From Pterois miles (lineage: Eukaryota; Chordata; Actinopteri; Perciformes; Scorpaenidae): a stretch of 64,000 nt of DNA. The stretch lies in the NCBI GenBank assembly GCA_947000775.1, contig CAMQGK010000008.1:16409501-16473500 (forward strand), in the 5' to 3' direction. How positions within the stretch are numbered: position 1 is the first letter of the stretch; every line of letters begins with the position of its first letter. The position numbers and the translations under genes were made by a program. The notes beneath the pieces are model-generated. The model did no database searches. It was given only the letters and a program-made list of their open reading frames with translations, and was not told the DNA's origin. Positions 48,001 to 62,000 of this stretch are shown piece by piece.

Positions 48001-49121
48001 CATAAGGTGACCTGGAGTCCATTGGAAGGACTTTGCCTCTTTATTTCAGAACTGGAGGGTAAAGAACGACACTGAAGGCTTTTCATGATGAAACAGATAT
48101 TTTTTCTCTTCTCCTGACTGGTTTCAGCAAGAGTTTGATTGACAGGTGGTTCATCCAATCACCTGCCAAGTATTTTTGACCCTTTTCCAAACAGTTTCCA
48201 ATGACATCGCTACACCGGCTGTAATCCTAGTGGATTATCACAGCAGGATATAGTGAGCACTGGTTGTATTATTCACAGTGTGCACCTGCACCCTCTTTCC
48301 CACCTGTAAGAACAGCTTACATTCAAACAGGGATACCAAATGGTAAAAAGTCTGGACTAATGTAGTGACACTATGTCTTGAAATAAAATCATGGCGAACT
48401 TGATTCAGCTGATCTTAGTAGTGATGTGTCTACGTCTGAGAGGATTTAGTGTTCTGTAAATTAATAAAATGCACCTATTGTCTTTTAATTCAGTCTTTCC
48501 ACTCTGACGGCCACGCTACCGCCAAGAGAACGGCACAGCGGTTTCTGAGGAGCAACAATGGGATCTAAACTCTTTCCAAAGTTTAATTCCTGTGATATAT
48601 GCTGAGGTTGGCCGGAGTTAAACCCTCTCTGACCTGGCAGGACGACCAAAACTCTGTCCAATAAATGAACAGCTTGTGACTTGTGTTTACAAGGCCTGGT
48701 TGGCTCGTAACCGGCTGGTGTGAACCCAAAACGGACAAAACGGCACAAAGTCAACTTTTCCACTCTGGTTCGGACCAAAGCAAACTAACCGAACATGTGA
48801 TCGAGCCCAGCGTTTAGAAGAGTTTAGAAGAAACCGCTGAGAAGGTGCAAAAATAAATAAGAGAGAAAGACAGTGGGGCTAAATATTTCTCTCATTTCCT
48901 TCAGTTTCTATTCAAGGATTAACGATCTCAACATGCATATCTATGAATATCAATTTACAAACACGTACTTCAGGAAATCCTGTAGGATCTGGGTGGATTA
49001 GTCTCTCCTGACCTTTCCTGTTGGGACTTTGTCCTCCCATCTATCTTAAAACTCAGACTCCCTGAGATCAACAAGAACAAATCCTCGACTTAACCTGCTG
49101 AACCCTGAGAGTGCTGACAGA
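45039..49121. other. About 4 kb without a recognisable gene
   Basis: AT-rich. Minus-strand AATAAA-type words near 45742 and elsewhere could be poly(A) signals, but no coding exon was found to go with them. The part at about 48080-48180 holds a familiar teleost repeat piece (GTTTGATTGACAGGTGGTTC). 48480-48800 contains GGTTCGGACCAAAGCAAACT and may be another repeat. Confidence 0.35.
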
Positions 49122-50077
49122 CTGGAGGAGGAGGAGAAGAAGAAGAAACAGGGATGAAGAAGAGGAGCGAGAATGCAAAGAGCAGAGGGAAAAAGAGGAG
49201 GATGAAGGTGGAGGGGGAAAGAGCTGCAAAGGAAGAGGAGGAAATGAGGAGGAGGAGGCTAAAAAGGAAGGAGGGAGAACGGGGGAGACGAAGACTGGGG
49301 AGAAGAGGAGGAAGAACAGGAGGAAAAGTAAGTGCAGGTGGAGGAAAAATGAGGAAATAAAGTGGAAGAAGGAAGGCGGAGCGAAAAAGGTAGAAGATGA
49401 TGCTGAGGGGGGAGGAATAAAATGAACGAGGAAGCTAAGGAGACACAAAGGAAAAGGAGGAAATGAGGAGGAGAGGAGGGAAGATTGGAAGAAGAGGAGG
49501 ATGAACAGAATTTGATGTGAGAGGAGAAAGAAATGAGGAAGAAGAAGCAAGAAGAGGAAAATAATTTCAACAGGATAAGTTAAAGAGATGCAGAGGAAAA
49601 GGAGGAGTGGAGGAAAGATGGATCATGTGGGAGGAGAAGGAAGAGGAAAGGAGGCAAAGGAGAAGAGGCCAAAAAGGAAGGAGGGAAAACTGGAGGAAAG
49701 TATGGAGGGAAGATGGAGGATGAAGAGGAGGACAAACAATGTGATGCAGGATGAGAAGGAAGTGTAGGAGACGTGAGAAGAGGAGAAGGAAAGTAAGAAA
49801 ATAATGAAAAGGAGGAAAAGAAGGCGAAGAAAGTGTAAGAGGAGGAAAAAGAAAAGGAAGATGGGAAGAATTAGAGAAAAAGATGAAAAGCAAAGGTATA
49901 AATGAGGAGGTGGAGAAGGGGGAAGATGAAGAAGAGGGAGAACGGGATGAGACAAAGGAGGACGCAAGGAGGGAAAGGAAAAAGGAAGTGTAGGGAGGAA
50001 ATGAAAAGAGGGAAGGTGAAGGGGAAGAAAAAGAGGAAGAAGATGAGGCTGAGGAGGAAGAGGAGAATGAGGAAGCA
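49122..50077 (+). repeat. Purine-rich (GGA/GAA) tract of about 950 bp
   Basis: The plus strand is almost only A and G. Glu/Lys/Arg-rich plus frames and Ser/Leu/Phe-rich minus frames are by-products. It starts about 345 bp beyond a possible poly(A) signal of the dysferlin gene. Confidence 0.93.
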
Positions 50078-50421
50078 ACTATAAAACACGGCGGTTAAAG
50101 ATGTACGGTTGAGGTGTTGATGTTGGCTTAAAAAACACTATTTTCAATAAAGTCTTTTTGATTTCTGATTGCATTTGAAGGCAGCACACGCCTACTGTGA
50201 AGAGGATTCAGACAGAATTCACTTTTAAGGTTCTTCATCATAAAGGCTGAATTTTAGAGCGCCAAAACTTTGCTCAGCCACCGCTGCCTGACCCGACTTC
50301 ACCGCAGCGCCGGCGGGAAACAGCAGGCGCTAAAAACATCATCTTTGATTCTGCTTCCACTTTTTATAGAAAAAAAAAAAAAATGTTTCCAAACATGGCG
50401 GCGTTTGGCGTGACGGGGTTT

Positions 50422-50427
50422 TTTATT
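50422..50427 (-). terminator. Possible poly(A) signal of the dysferlin gene
   Basis: AATAAA on the minus strand, 330 bp after the stop codon. First well-formed signal I see downstream of the stop; the true cleavage site is unknown. Confidence 0.4.
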
Positions 50428-50756
50428 CTCCCTCTTCTCTGCGTGAGAGCAGAAGAGACGGAGAGAGGGATGAAAGAGGTGGCGGAGGGACGACGAGGAC
50501 GCGCCGCGACATGCTGAGATCTGATGGCAACTTCTGGAAACGCATCCACGAGACGGCGAAAGGCACGAATGGAGACACAGTGGCGCTCGTGAACCTCGGG
50601 CGCTATTGCTAATCAGGTCTATCGAGTTCACGAGTTCGTCACTGCAGTCACAACTTCAGCAAGATGGCTTTTTAAAGGAAGAAGAAGAATGTTAAATTCA
50701 GCCTCATTTCACTAAGAAAACGTTATTCTTCTTCATCATCATCATCATCATCACCG

Positions 50757-50813
50757 TCACTCTGCTGCCTTCGCTGGTCCGAAAGGTCCCACCATCTTCA
50801 TGGCAGCGTAGTT
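50757..50813 (-). CDS. dysf: Dysferlin last exon (stop codon)
   Basis: 57 coding bp after the acceptor TCCATCCTCCAG: NYAAMKMVGPFGPAKAAE then TGA (50759-50757). NYAAMK is the expected end of dysferlin; the tail GPAKAAE looks a little longer than in mammals. Confidence 0.9.
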   Translation of the reverse strand, partial: NYAAMKMVGPFGPAKAAE

Positions 50814-52081
50814 CTGGAGGATGGAGAGAAAACATGGATTCAGGATGTTGCTTTTCTTTTTAATTCACCCTCATTTGCTTCCTGCTCTTTCCCTCAGGCA
50901 GATAAAGATGGATTTACACTGTCTCTCATCCACATCTCCTTTCTTTTCTTCCCTTCATCTGTCTCTTCCTCCACTATGGGGTCTTTAAGGAGCTTTTCCT
51001 TTAGTACCAACATTGTTTACATGTTTAGTTAACTTTCGTTCGTTAGCTCTTGTTATAGTCTTGATTCTTTTGTACATTTCCTCTGCCCGTTTAGTCTCAC
51101 CTGATGCTTTTGCGATTTTTGGATTGATACCATTTGTTACACAGATTTAAATTTAACCCTTTTTTACCACTCGAGAATTGATAAAAAAATGATCAATAAT
51201 CCCCCCAAAAGTCACCAAGACCTCGAGGAACACCATAGAAAAAGTCACGCTGTGATTTGATTGCAGAAACTTTTGGTTTCAGAAAATGGTCTCACTATAA
51301 TGAAATGGCTGCTATGGGGACTAACGTCATCACACATGAATACAGTTGAGCTCAGTGGATCCTCCAGAGTCTCAGCTTTACACTGAGACCCAGTTTATGT
51401 AATGTAATGCTGCCTAGAGACCCCAGTATGCAGAAATATTCAGATACACCATTAGGAGACAATATCACATTTACACTGCATGAAAAAACTGCATGTGATT
51501 ATCATAAAGTGGGTGCGTAAAGGGGAGACTCGGGGGTACCCAGAGGCCCCATCTTCATCCATATATCTTGAGGTCAGAGGTCAAGGGAGCCATCTTTTCT
51601 TTGCTAAAGTTGTGCCTAAATTTGGAGCGTAGTTTAGCCTCCTTCCCATCATGTTAGCATGACATGGTTGGTACCGATGGATGCCTCGGGTTTTCTGGTT
51701 TCATGTGATATCTGTGTCTTCACTCGACCTCTAAAACCTGAACCTACTAGATCCTCTGAAAACAGTAAAGTCAGTCAGGATCGCGCGTCTCAGTGGGTTA
51801 ATTGTGCAAACAAATAAGCAAATTTCTCCCTCTGTCTTCGTCCATGCACCACGAAGGGTTCGCACACAGACACAGAATCAAACTTGCCGGGAAGGAGTAG
51901 AGGAAGACGCCGAGGAAGAGGAAGACGAAGAAGAGGATGATGAAGAGGATGATAATCCACTTGAACCTCCTCCACAGGATGAACTTGAGGGTCTTATAGG
52001 GGGAGGAGAACCACAGGAAGGAGGTCTCTGGACGCCTGGGAGGAGAGACGAGGACGAGACGCCATTATGATGAATATGTAA

Positions 52082-52143
<62 letters not shown>

Positions 52144-55100
52144 ACTCACTGAGGCTCCTCCAGATGAGGGTTCATGTTGGGTTCGTCTCTGCCGAGACCA
52201 GCCGGTCTCTCCTCGTGCTCCTGCTCCGTCACGATCTCCAGAGACATCTCCACCTTCCCCTGAAACAGAGACAACCGTCGTGACTACACGCCGCAGCTGG
52301 CGAGCTAACTGCTAACGCGTCAGCCGGCCGGGTTCACGCGTGTGTGTTTGTTTTTCTCACGGCGATGATCTTCTCTCCGTTCTGCTCGCAGGTGCAGGGC
52401 CACCATCCTTTGACGGTCTTCTGCTCGAACAGAGACACCAGTCTGTCCGTCGGCTGCTCCAGCAGCTGCAGGTCACATTTCTCTGGAGACTTGGCCGGAC
52501 GCAGCATGTGGTTCAGGTCCATCACCAGGTGACCTACAGACACGTTCATGGTACATTCACACAGAGAACGACCATGAGGGAAAAATGAGTCATAACAGCC
52601 GAGAGGATACGTATGACAGAGGGATGTAGGAGAAAAACTCTCTATATACACAGTATAATAGAGAAAAATCACTGAGATTAACATGGAAAACTTAGCAGAT
52701 TTAAAGTGTGATTTTTTTGTAGAGAAAGTCAGTTTTACAGATCTGTTCATTAAATCAACTAATCGATTAATCCAATAAGTATTTCTTTGGTGGACAGCCC
52801 TGGGTTTTACACTATTTTGATATATTTATGAATCTTTGAGTTTTGGACTGTCGGCCAAACAAAAACAGGTATTTGAAGACGTCACTGTGGACATGTTTCT
52901 CTATTTTCAGATATTATGCACATTAACTGGTTCATCACTGAACCATTATTGATTGGTGGAGGAGTAGAAAATATGTTGTTTTCTGAAGTAAATCTGTATG
53001 TTTCGATGAAGATTAAATACACTGTTGAAATACATGAAGTAGCATCTGGAAGATAAGAATAATGAACTAGTGCTGCTCCCTCTTAGTCTATTAAAGTCAA
53101 TTATATAGTCAATTAATTGATCATTTTGGTCTCAGATTTCTGTAGTAAATTAGTTTTTTAAACTTTTGACTTTATACTTATGACTCACATCTCTGGTAAA
53201 CAGCAGATTTAAAGTGTGATTCTTGTGGAGAAACATCAGCATTTCTTTGCTGTGGATCACCATTATGACACATTTTACATCAGCCGTCCTTTAACTACTG
53301 AACAAAAACAATACGAGCTGTGTAGTTGTAGGATCAGTGTTAAATTATGACACTAAACGAGGTTTGAAAGATGGATATTATGATATTAGATTTCAGATGC
53401 TTTGGGGAGACTCCTATAAAGCAGCAGCGTGTGCTCTCCATGTAGCCAGTTTGTTAATGACTGAGTGTGTTATGAGTGAATTATAGACGATCCTGTGGTG
53501 AAAGTAGTTAGTAGAAGAAGAAGAAGAAGAAGAAAGATCAACCTTTATTAGTCCCACAGTGGGGAAATTCAATTTACACTCTGTTTAACTTATACATGGT
53601 ACATGCACACAAACACACACACACATGCAGTAATGGAGAGGTTTGTTAATGACTGAGTGTGTTCTGAAAGAGGCCCGCGGAGAGGGGGGGGGTTGTTTCT
53701 TGGGGGGGCTCGCGGGGATGAGCTGGCACCTCTCCAGCTACTAGTTCACACTCAGTTTTTGGTCCATGTCGGGACTTGAACCAGTGACCCTCCGGTTCCC
53801 AAGCCGAGTTGTGATCATCGCTGACATTAAGTATGGAGGGATTGTGGCGTGATGAATGGCTGAATGAAGAGAGGCTAGATGTCTGCTGGAAGTGTTTTTC
53901 CAGAGCTAGCTGCAGTTTGACAGTGCGGCAGTAGGAAAATGGCTCGTATGTGACCCTCACACCGTGCAGGAAGATTAACAGTCGGCGGTCCGAGCTGACG
54001 AGCTGGAGACAGGCAGGAATGGCAGCAATGCTTTGAGGTGGCCACACAGCCGCAGCCTGTACGAGGTGAATAAACTCGAGCGGCAGAAAACGCTGCAGCC
54101 GAGCGCGATGGTGACAGACGGGAAGAGATCAGAGTCTGGATTCCTCATCTTTTCTTCCTCCTCTCTCACCGCAGACGGACGCGCGGTCTAAAGACGGTCA
54201 TCCTCCCGCCTTTGGCGAGGATGAAATGAAGCAGGCGTGGGGGGGTGAAAGAGCGGCGGCGTGGCGGTGAGTTATTTCAAGGGGACGGGGCTGGGGCAGC
54301 GTCAGGGGTGAAGGAAAGGCAGAATTTTGACAGCTTGAGTTCCCCAGAAGAAAAAATAAAATCTCTCTGAAATGTGCAAACACAGTGGAAATGGAAGAGC
54401 GTTAATTTTAAAGATAAATGTTATCGCAGTAGTTTGTCTGTACGCACGTCGCACATGTGGTTCCCTGGATGGATTTACCGCCTAAAGCTCGGCCAGAAAC
54501 TGGAGAAAAACTCTTCTAACATCAGACCCAAAATGAATGACTGTATTTCTACAACTAAAAGGCTTGTACGTATGCTCCTGAAGTATGAATCCATTTCCAG
54601 TAAGCCTTTTACGCTAGTTTAGTTTGGAAGTCAAACCCACCATGATAGCTAAGACCCAATGGAGAGCGATGCACCTGAGTCTCTTCTGCTACTTCTTTAC
54701 TTCTGAATTTGATGACAAAGAAATGTACCATAACTTTACATGTTTTAGTTGATGATTTAAAGGGATGTAAATGGACCAGACTTCGTTGGCACAAACAGAA
54801 ATTTACCTCACAGTTCACAGGACTTGCTGGTCTACCGCTGCCTCCATCGGTTAGTTGGTGTCCGAACTGACCCTTTAAAACACCGAAGTCACACAATAAC
54901 ACAAACAAACTAACCGCTCGACGCAGCAGCAGACCAGATGTTCTCCGCTGTAAAACTACTGATCATTTTAATGGAGTCTGGTGGCTCTGACGGTGAAGTG
55001 AAGCAGTGAAAATACTCTGAATACACTTAAACTGTTTTTTTTAGGTGAGTAAAATACTTTTTGCTGCTGCCTCAGTCCACAGCAGTATATTACTTAGCAG

Positions 55101-55388
55101 TTTTTCCAAACTCAATCTACTGTCGGTAAAACACTGACTAAATACCGTTACTAAATCTGTAAAGTACATGCTCATGTATCATGATTATCAGGTTATACCA
55201 CCTTAAACAAGTGACCAGAAAAACAGCATTTCTGGCTAAAGATAAGATAAAAGAAGTGTATTAATGTGACAGTAGAAAGGAGATTTTCTCTATTTTGTTA
55301 AACGATGTGAACATGAAGAAACAGACATTTTAAAGGTGTAAAGAAAATAACAAGGCAACACTAAACACACCGTCACCAAATCAGTAAC

Positions 55389-55433
<45 letters not shown>

Positions 55434-58400
55434 CAGCACCATGTGTTTTACCGAGGTAGTCGTCGAAGGAGAACTTGTCGTTGTCCCAGATCTGGATGGT
55501 CAGTTTAGGAGCCATCTTAGTCTCGGCTTTATCCAGACTCCAGAAGTGTTCCTGCAGACACAGAGACCAGAGGGGGAAAAGACAACCAGTCGGGATTTAT
55601 AACTTCCCAACAGCCACTTCTGTCTTTCTATGATCTATATTCACTCTGGATGTGTTTCTAATGCTTTAATATTTATGTATACATACATTTAAAATAACAC
55701 ACTTCAATATCTAATAAAGGAGCATGAAATACAACAGTTCTGTGGATGAAACGATTCCTCCGTGAAGGCAAAACTAGAAACTATAAATTGTCTTAAAATG
55801 TTTACTTATTTCATGGATATTTTTCAGATATTTTTTGTGCTGCCTTTCTTCCACCTTTTGTGGACATTTTTCAGACTTTTCTTTCTGACATTTTCAGATA
55901 TGTTTCAGCATTTTTCAGACTTTTTTCAGACATTTTTTTCTGACATTTTTTGGCCATTGTTTGGACATTTTTCAGACCTCTTCAGACATTTTTCTGACCT
56001 TTTTTGAACAATTTTTGGATATTTTGTGGACATTTTTCAGACCTCTTTTCAGACATCTATTTGCTTTTCATCTGCCTTTCTTCCATCTTTTCAGGCATTT
56101 TTCAGACTTTCTTCTGGACATTTTTCAGACTTTTTTCTGACATTTTTTTTGGACATTTTCAGCCTTTTTTGGACATTTTTTTGGCTATTGTTTGGACACT
56201 TTTCAGACTTTTTTGGAACATTTATCTGACTTTTCTCAGACGTTGTTGGACTTTTTATTTGCATTTCTTCCACCTTTTATCTTTTCAGATATTCTTCTTT
56301 TTGTTTGTTATACACAGGACCGTGCAGCAGCCGTCCTCCTCCTCAGTTAAATACACTGTCGCCACGGGAACAATTACTTCTGTTAAGAAAAACACTAAGT
56401 TCAGGCAGCAGGTGAAAGGTCAGGATAGAATGAATTGAGGCTCTCAGTCATTCTGTATGATCAACCTGCAGTAAAATCACGGCGGTCACACGCCTCTGTG
56501 GCTACGTCAAAGTGGGCGGGCCTTCTCGCCCAACATGGCGGCGTTTTCAGGCTGATGCATCTGTGCGTAAAGCATCTTATATGTATGCATTTCACTCTAA
56601 TTTCGTTTCAACACAGCTTGGCAGCACTATTGATTTTATGTGTATTTTACTTAAATTCTACTGTTTTATTTTTCCTCGTCACGTTTTTAAATATTCTTAT
56701 TAATGCTCTTTCTTTATTGGGAAGCACTTTTAGTGGCAATGTTGTATGACAGGTGTTATATAAATAAAAGTTTATCTCCAGAGGATTCTGCCTAGCTGGT
56801 CTGAGCCCTCCTGTGGGTTGTATCAGGAAGCAATACAGCTTTCATTATTGATCAATACATGTTTATCATATTTACCTTGTGCTTACTATCATATATTGAA
56901 TTTTGCCCCGTCTGATGAGACAGGCGACAGAAGGGAGACGCTCTGGGAAACATGATGGGAGGCCTCTTCCACCTTGGAGCAGCACTCTGTCGACACATCT
57001 CTCACTACATCACCACCTCCATACTGGTACACTTTCTATCTGCACACACACACAGTGTGTATTATACCTATTATCGCCTGCGGTAAACTGGCACTAAACT
57101 GCCAGACAGAATCTGATCCTGTCTCACTGCCGTGCTAATGGGTGACAATAAGTTTCCTCTGCTTGTCTTTCCATTCCCTCAGTCGTCCTCTCTATCTGTG
57201 TGTGACACTTTGGCTGTTATGTTGAAAGAAAAAAATATGGCTTTTCACACCTGAAGTAAAATCACTCCCTTGTGATTCGCAGCAAATGTCAATACGTCAC
57301 TGTAATGTTCCTAAAAAACACTGGAGGTGAGGAGAGTTTCCGCAAACTAAAGCTGCACTTGCCAACATCACACAGTGTTGTGGATTTTATGGCCTTTACT
57401 AACAACCAGGACAGGTGATGATCGATTTATAGGAAAGTGAGGAGAGAGAAGCTTTAAGCAAGACTTCACATTTAGGAAACACTTTTGTATTTCGATTAGG
57501 GATGTCACTCTTTGGTTTGTGGATTGCCATTTTAAAGGCGTTTTCACCATCTTGGATTCTGGCTGTCATCATCTTGGCTTTTTGCACCCAGAAGGGACAC
57601 GACAGGGTGGAGTTCAACCAAACGCTGAATAAGACATTTTTAGGTGACCACACAAGTTGTAATTAACTGTCATGAACTGAAAACACACAGTGAAAAGGTT
57701 AAAGACACGGACAACTCCCAGAACGGGCAACACTGTGGTAGTGACCTGTCAATCACAAGGTAGCCCCGCCCTAAAGCAACCCTGCTTTATGGTCTATTTG
57801 ACTAAATGGACCATAATTTACTAAATGAACATCATTGAAACTAGAGACCATAAACCTTTGTGTCCTGTGTCAAACAAATTTACGCTTGTTGCATAATGTT
57901 GTTATGCTATGCTCAGGGCAGTTCTTTATTATTTACGGTAGTTTTTATATTTACATTGTTTTCTTGTTGCTCCTTCTATAATCTTGAAATTGCTGCGGAC
58001 TGTTAGACAGCATTATTTGATAAGAATATTTTACTTTAAAATGCAACAATTATTAAACTTGTGACATGTTTGTTGACGTTGTCAGAAATGGCGGAGGTCA
58101 TTTTCTGGAAGTTCATTTTCAGTTCATTTATATCGTTTTTTCGTGGTAATCTTATAATACATCTGAGGAAAATGTTCATATTCTCAACAACCTCATCTTT
58201 CCCCTCTGTCATTATGCCTTCACATTTCCTACATTATGTTACCATCCATCCATCTTCAACCACTTATCCCGTTAAAAATAAAATAAATTGTTAGCCTCTG
58301 TGGCTTCCAGACAGTGGCGCTAACGTTGCCGTTGCTTAGCAACGGTGTTGAAACATATCGTGGACACGACATCCTGTGTTATAAACACAAGCTCACAGGT

Positions 58401-58996
58401 TTCATTTGAAGGCAGCTACAGTATATACTGCTGATCATTCTTGTAACAGTCCAGGCATTATACGGTATGTGGAGCCACAGCTGGACAGATTTGAAGTTTC
58501 AGGTGAGAAATCAGAGTAAAAGAGTTTTTAAAGCTTTCTGTTATGCTTCATATGCCCGGTTGTCCTTTGGATACACCTGAGAATTTAACCTCACAGTTCA
58601 GGCTTTTTCCCTACAGTTCTGGGACTCAGTCTTTCCCGAACTTCCTCTGAATATTAAGCTCAAAATGTCGGCGATGCTTGGCTTTGAATGAGGGGCTTAA
58701 ATACGACTTCTAGCAGGGCGAACCCAGTGTAGCGTTTCTCCTAACAATACAACTGATCTGTGTCTGTACGTTTAAATGACTCGTCCGCTGTTATGACTTC
58801 ACGCTCACTCTCTAAATCACGAGTCTAAATCCACATCATGCGCTCACACTTCATAACAACACACAAACACTGAGAGTAAACACACTACACCCTGAGTGTG
58901 TGTGTGTGTGTGTCTCACTTTATCCACAAACTCTGTCCAAGTACATTAAGTTATCACTGCACAGCTGTCACAAGCAGGGGTGGGATGCTGTCTACG

Positions 58997-59046
<50 letters not shown>

Positions 59047-62000
59047 CTGCTCTCTGCAATATCTAACAACATCAATCAACTTCCTTTTTGTTGCCAGACT
59101 GCTAAGTACAGTCTTGCTCAGTCTCCGAGCTCATTTCCTCCATCCCTCTTTCACCCTCTCTCTTTCCACAAGCTCCATTAAGATATTATTATTATATACA
59201 TAATGCTTTATTACATACATTTTAATAAGAAAAACTGCTTATCAGGAGAAAACAATTATACGAGGCTTACTTTACGTGACGGAAAACAAGAAATGTGACT
59301 TTAAAACAAGTTAAAAATGTGAGAATATTTAATGAAATTATTTGCAGGCTGAAACAGTACAGTTTCATGTTTTTTTATCATTTCATTTTTGTTATTTACT
59401 TGTTTGTTTAGTGATACAAGGCCCTTATCCATTTGGATAAATAAGGACTTTTATTTTGGTATGTGGACTACTTCCTACTATATTCAATATATCTATATTA
59501 AAGGTGCTAAATAACATTTTTATGAAGACAAATTTAAAAAATGCATCCACAGAGCCTTTAGAAAGCCTTTATAAGATAAAATAAAACATGCAGTATATTT
59601 AATTTAATGATGACTGTTTGGTTCCCACTTTTAACAAGGCTTGTGAGCCAATAGGAGAACAACACTGGTATCACATGGTATCTCTGGGCCATCCCAGCCT
59701 ATTAGCCTGTATTTATAGTTGCCGACTGTGCTGGTATAGCTCATTGGATGGGCAATGAGTTGTTATCAGCCTCTTAGATGTGGATAAGTGGGAGCCTGCT
59801 ACACCTACCAGTAGGTTCAGAAGGTCACATCATCTATTCGCAAGGTTGATAACAAATGTGAATGCCAACTTCTAGTGGCTGTAGTAATTATGACGGGAGC
59901 AAAAGAGGAAGTCAGGTTACGCAGTATAAAGAATGACAAAGTGCACACTGATTAATTTAAGTTAATTAAGTTAAGTGAGTAAGTTAAGTTATGTCAAAAA
60001 CATACTTATTTTAACCCAAACCACAAGCTTTTCCCAACCACCTACTTTTGTTGCAAAAACCTAACCAAGTGGTTTTGCTGAGTAAGTAAACCTAGAACTA
60101 AGGAAAACAACACTGGATGTTTATTTTGAAAAACCCTGTATGCATGTAACGAGCGGAAACGGTACATTTCCTGTGAACACAGAAGTTTATTTTGAAAAGA
60201 CACTATGTATGCACCTAACCAAGTTGTTTTTGATTGCACAAGTAAACCTAAAAAGGAAGTAAACCTATGTTGGAAGTTTATTTTAAAAAACACTGTATGC
60301 ATGTAACAAGCAGAAACTGTACACTTCCTGTGAACTTTATTTTGAAATTATTCTATGCATGTACCTAAGCAAGTTGGTTTGTTTCAACGTTGTTTCAACG
60401 TTGTTTCAACGTTAAAACTGAGCGCTATGTTTCACTCAGGATGTGCGGTAGGTGCATTTGGCCTCGTCTGAAGCATTAGAATGGTACTGATAACAACTGA
60501 TAACGGCCATTCAACGGGCTGATAACATTAGAAACGGGTGTGTACATTCGCTGTTAAATAAGTCATCCAAAAAACGCTGAAATTGTTTCACACATTTTGT
60601 ATCTTTGTCTCAATATGCTTTGAAAAGCATGAGTCAACAAAGTCAGAAAAGACAAAGTGAACTGAGCTAATTGAGCTGAAAAAGACAAGTTATAGAGCTG
60701 ATGGTGACTCATTGATTAGATCACCAACCGCTGAGGTTTCTGGCTTCATCAGCTCACTCTCTGCCTCCAGCTCTGCTCTGGAGTGAAACCTCTCCACCCA
60801 GCAGAGGTTTTTATTTTATTTTTTCATTTAAACCTCCCTCCCATCTTTTAAGCTGCTCGCTGATTGAAGATGCTGCTCCGAGCGAGCGAACGCCGTCGTA
60901 AAACATGTCGGCCGCGGACGGCTAAAGAGGCTGGTTTTCACGCCAAGTAAAGCAAATGACAGCCGTGCTGTTATTCCAGTTTTCAGCGTGGTGTTATTTC
61001 AGCGCTTCGCTAGATGTTTCTGCTGAGGCTCAGACATTCAACAACATCTAATTCACTCCTCTCTGTCGTAAAAATGCCACTTCATTATTTTTGTTAATTG
61101 CGGGAGCCACGGTAGATTATTCAGGAGGCAGAAATCAGTGGGCCTCTTGGACGGGATATACAATTAACTGGTGAATTAATTTCAAGCAGGTTCTCTAAAC
61201 ATGCAGAACACAAGAAGAACACTGGACACAGTGAAAGTCCAGTAAGAGGAATTACAGGAATGCAGCTGGTGCTGTATGTCAAAAAACTTTGCTTTGTTTT
61301 AAAGTTGGATTTGGGCCGAGCTCATTGGTTCTTTATAGCATTTCTATGCTGTTATTGATAGTATTGACAGTGGGAGAGAGAGAGGACGACACCCCAGGCC
61401 AGATTCGAACCCGGGCTCAGCCTTGGTACATGTAGGTGATCTACAACGGCGCCACCTGGTTCACAATTATGAGTATTGATTTCGTGCTGACTATCAGGAA
61501 AAAAAAATGTGTTTGTGTACACAATTCCCCTGATTCTTTAAAACAGCTGGTTATCAAGTGCTACTCAAACAACAGGAGACAGACAGAGGAAATTTGTTGG
61601 GGACTATTTTCAGCGGCGGATTAATCCAGAGTTGGTGCTCTAGTGAGTATTTGTGGCAGCAGGATGGTGTATGTGAGACTCAAAATGTTAGGGCCGGGGG
61701 GAGAATGGATCCATAATATATGAGGCTGTCAATCAATTAAAATGTTAATTGCAGGATTGTTTTTTAATCACAAATTAAGTTTTTATCTGTTCAAAATGAA
61801 CCTTAAACAGAGATTTGTCAGGTATTTAATCCTCTGATCAACATGGGAGAGGACAAATACGCTGCTTTATGTAAATGTATGTATGTATTTATTATTGGAA
61901 ATCAATTAACAACAGAAAACAATGACAGATAGTCAGAGATAGACGTGAGAGTGTTAATTAACCTCCTTCTCAGAAGCTGGTATAACGTGGTTGGCGTTAA

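Larger units (their letters stand above)
52534..55451 (-). other. dysf: Dysferlin intron between exons f and e (2918 bp)
   Basis: Holds a minus-strand SINE (53512-53810), an R4 fold-back copy (54775-54985), an (AC)n tract (55391-55429) and a few AT-rich dispersed fragments (for example TAATCGATTAATCCA near 52760). No extra exon is needed by the protein alignment. Confidence 0.75.

Noticed and set aside
49068..50089. Several Glu/Lys- or Ser/Leu/Phe-rich frames of 60-160 codons
   Set aside because: By-products of the purine-rich tract; no splice sites or known domains.
50385..50410. AACATGGCGGCGTTT as a YY1 promoter site
   Set aside because: The same word occurs at about 56532 in an intron; it lies downstream of the dysferlin stop and no transcript start is supported.
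55762..56438. Phe-rich plus-strand frames
   Set aside because: T-rich array in a dysferlin intron, antisense to the gene.
59730..59830. Another tRNA-derived SINE (TATAGCTCATTGGATGGG)
   Set aside because: The A-box-like word is present but no convincing B box or SINE body follows.
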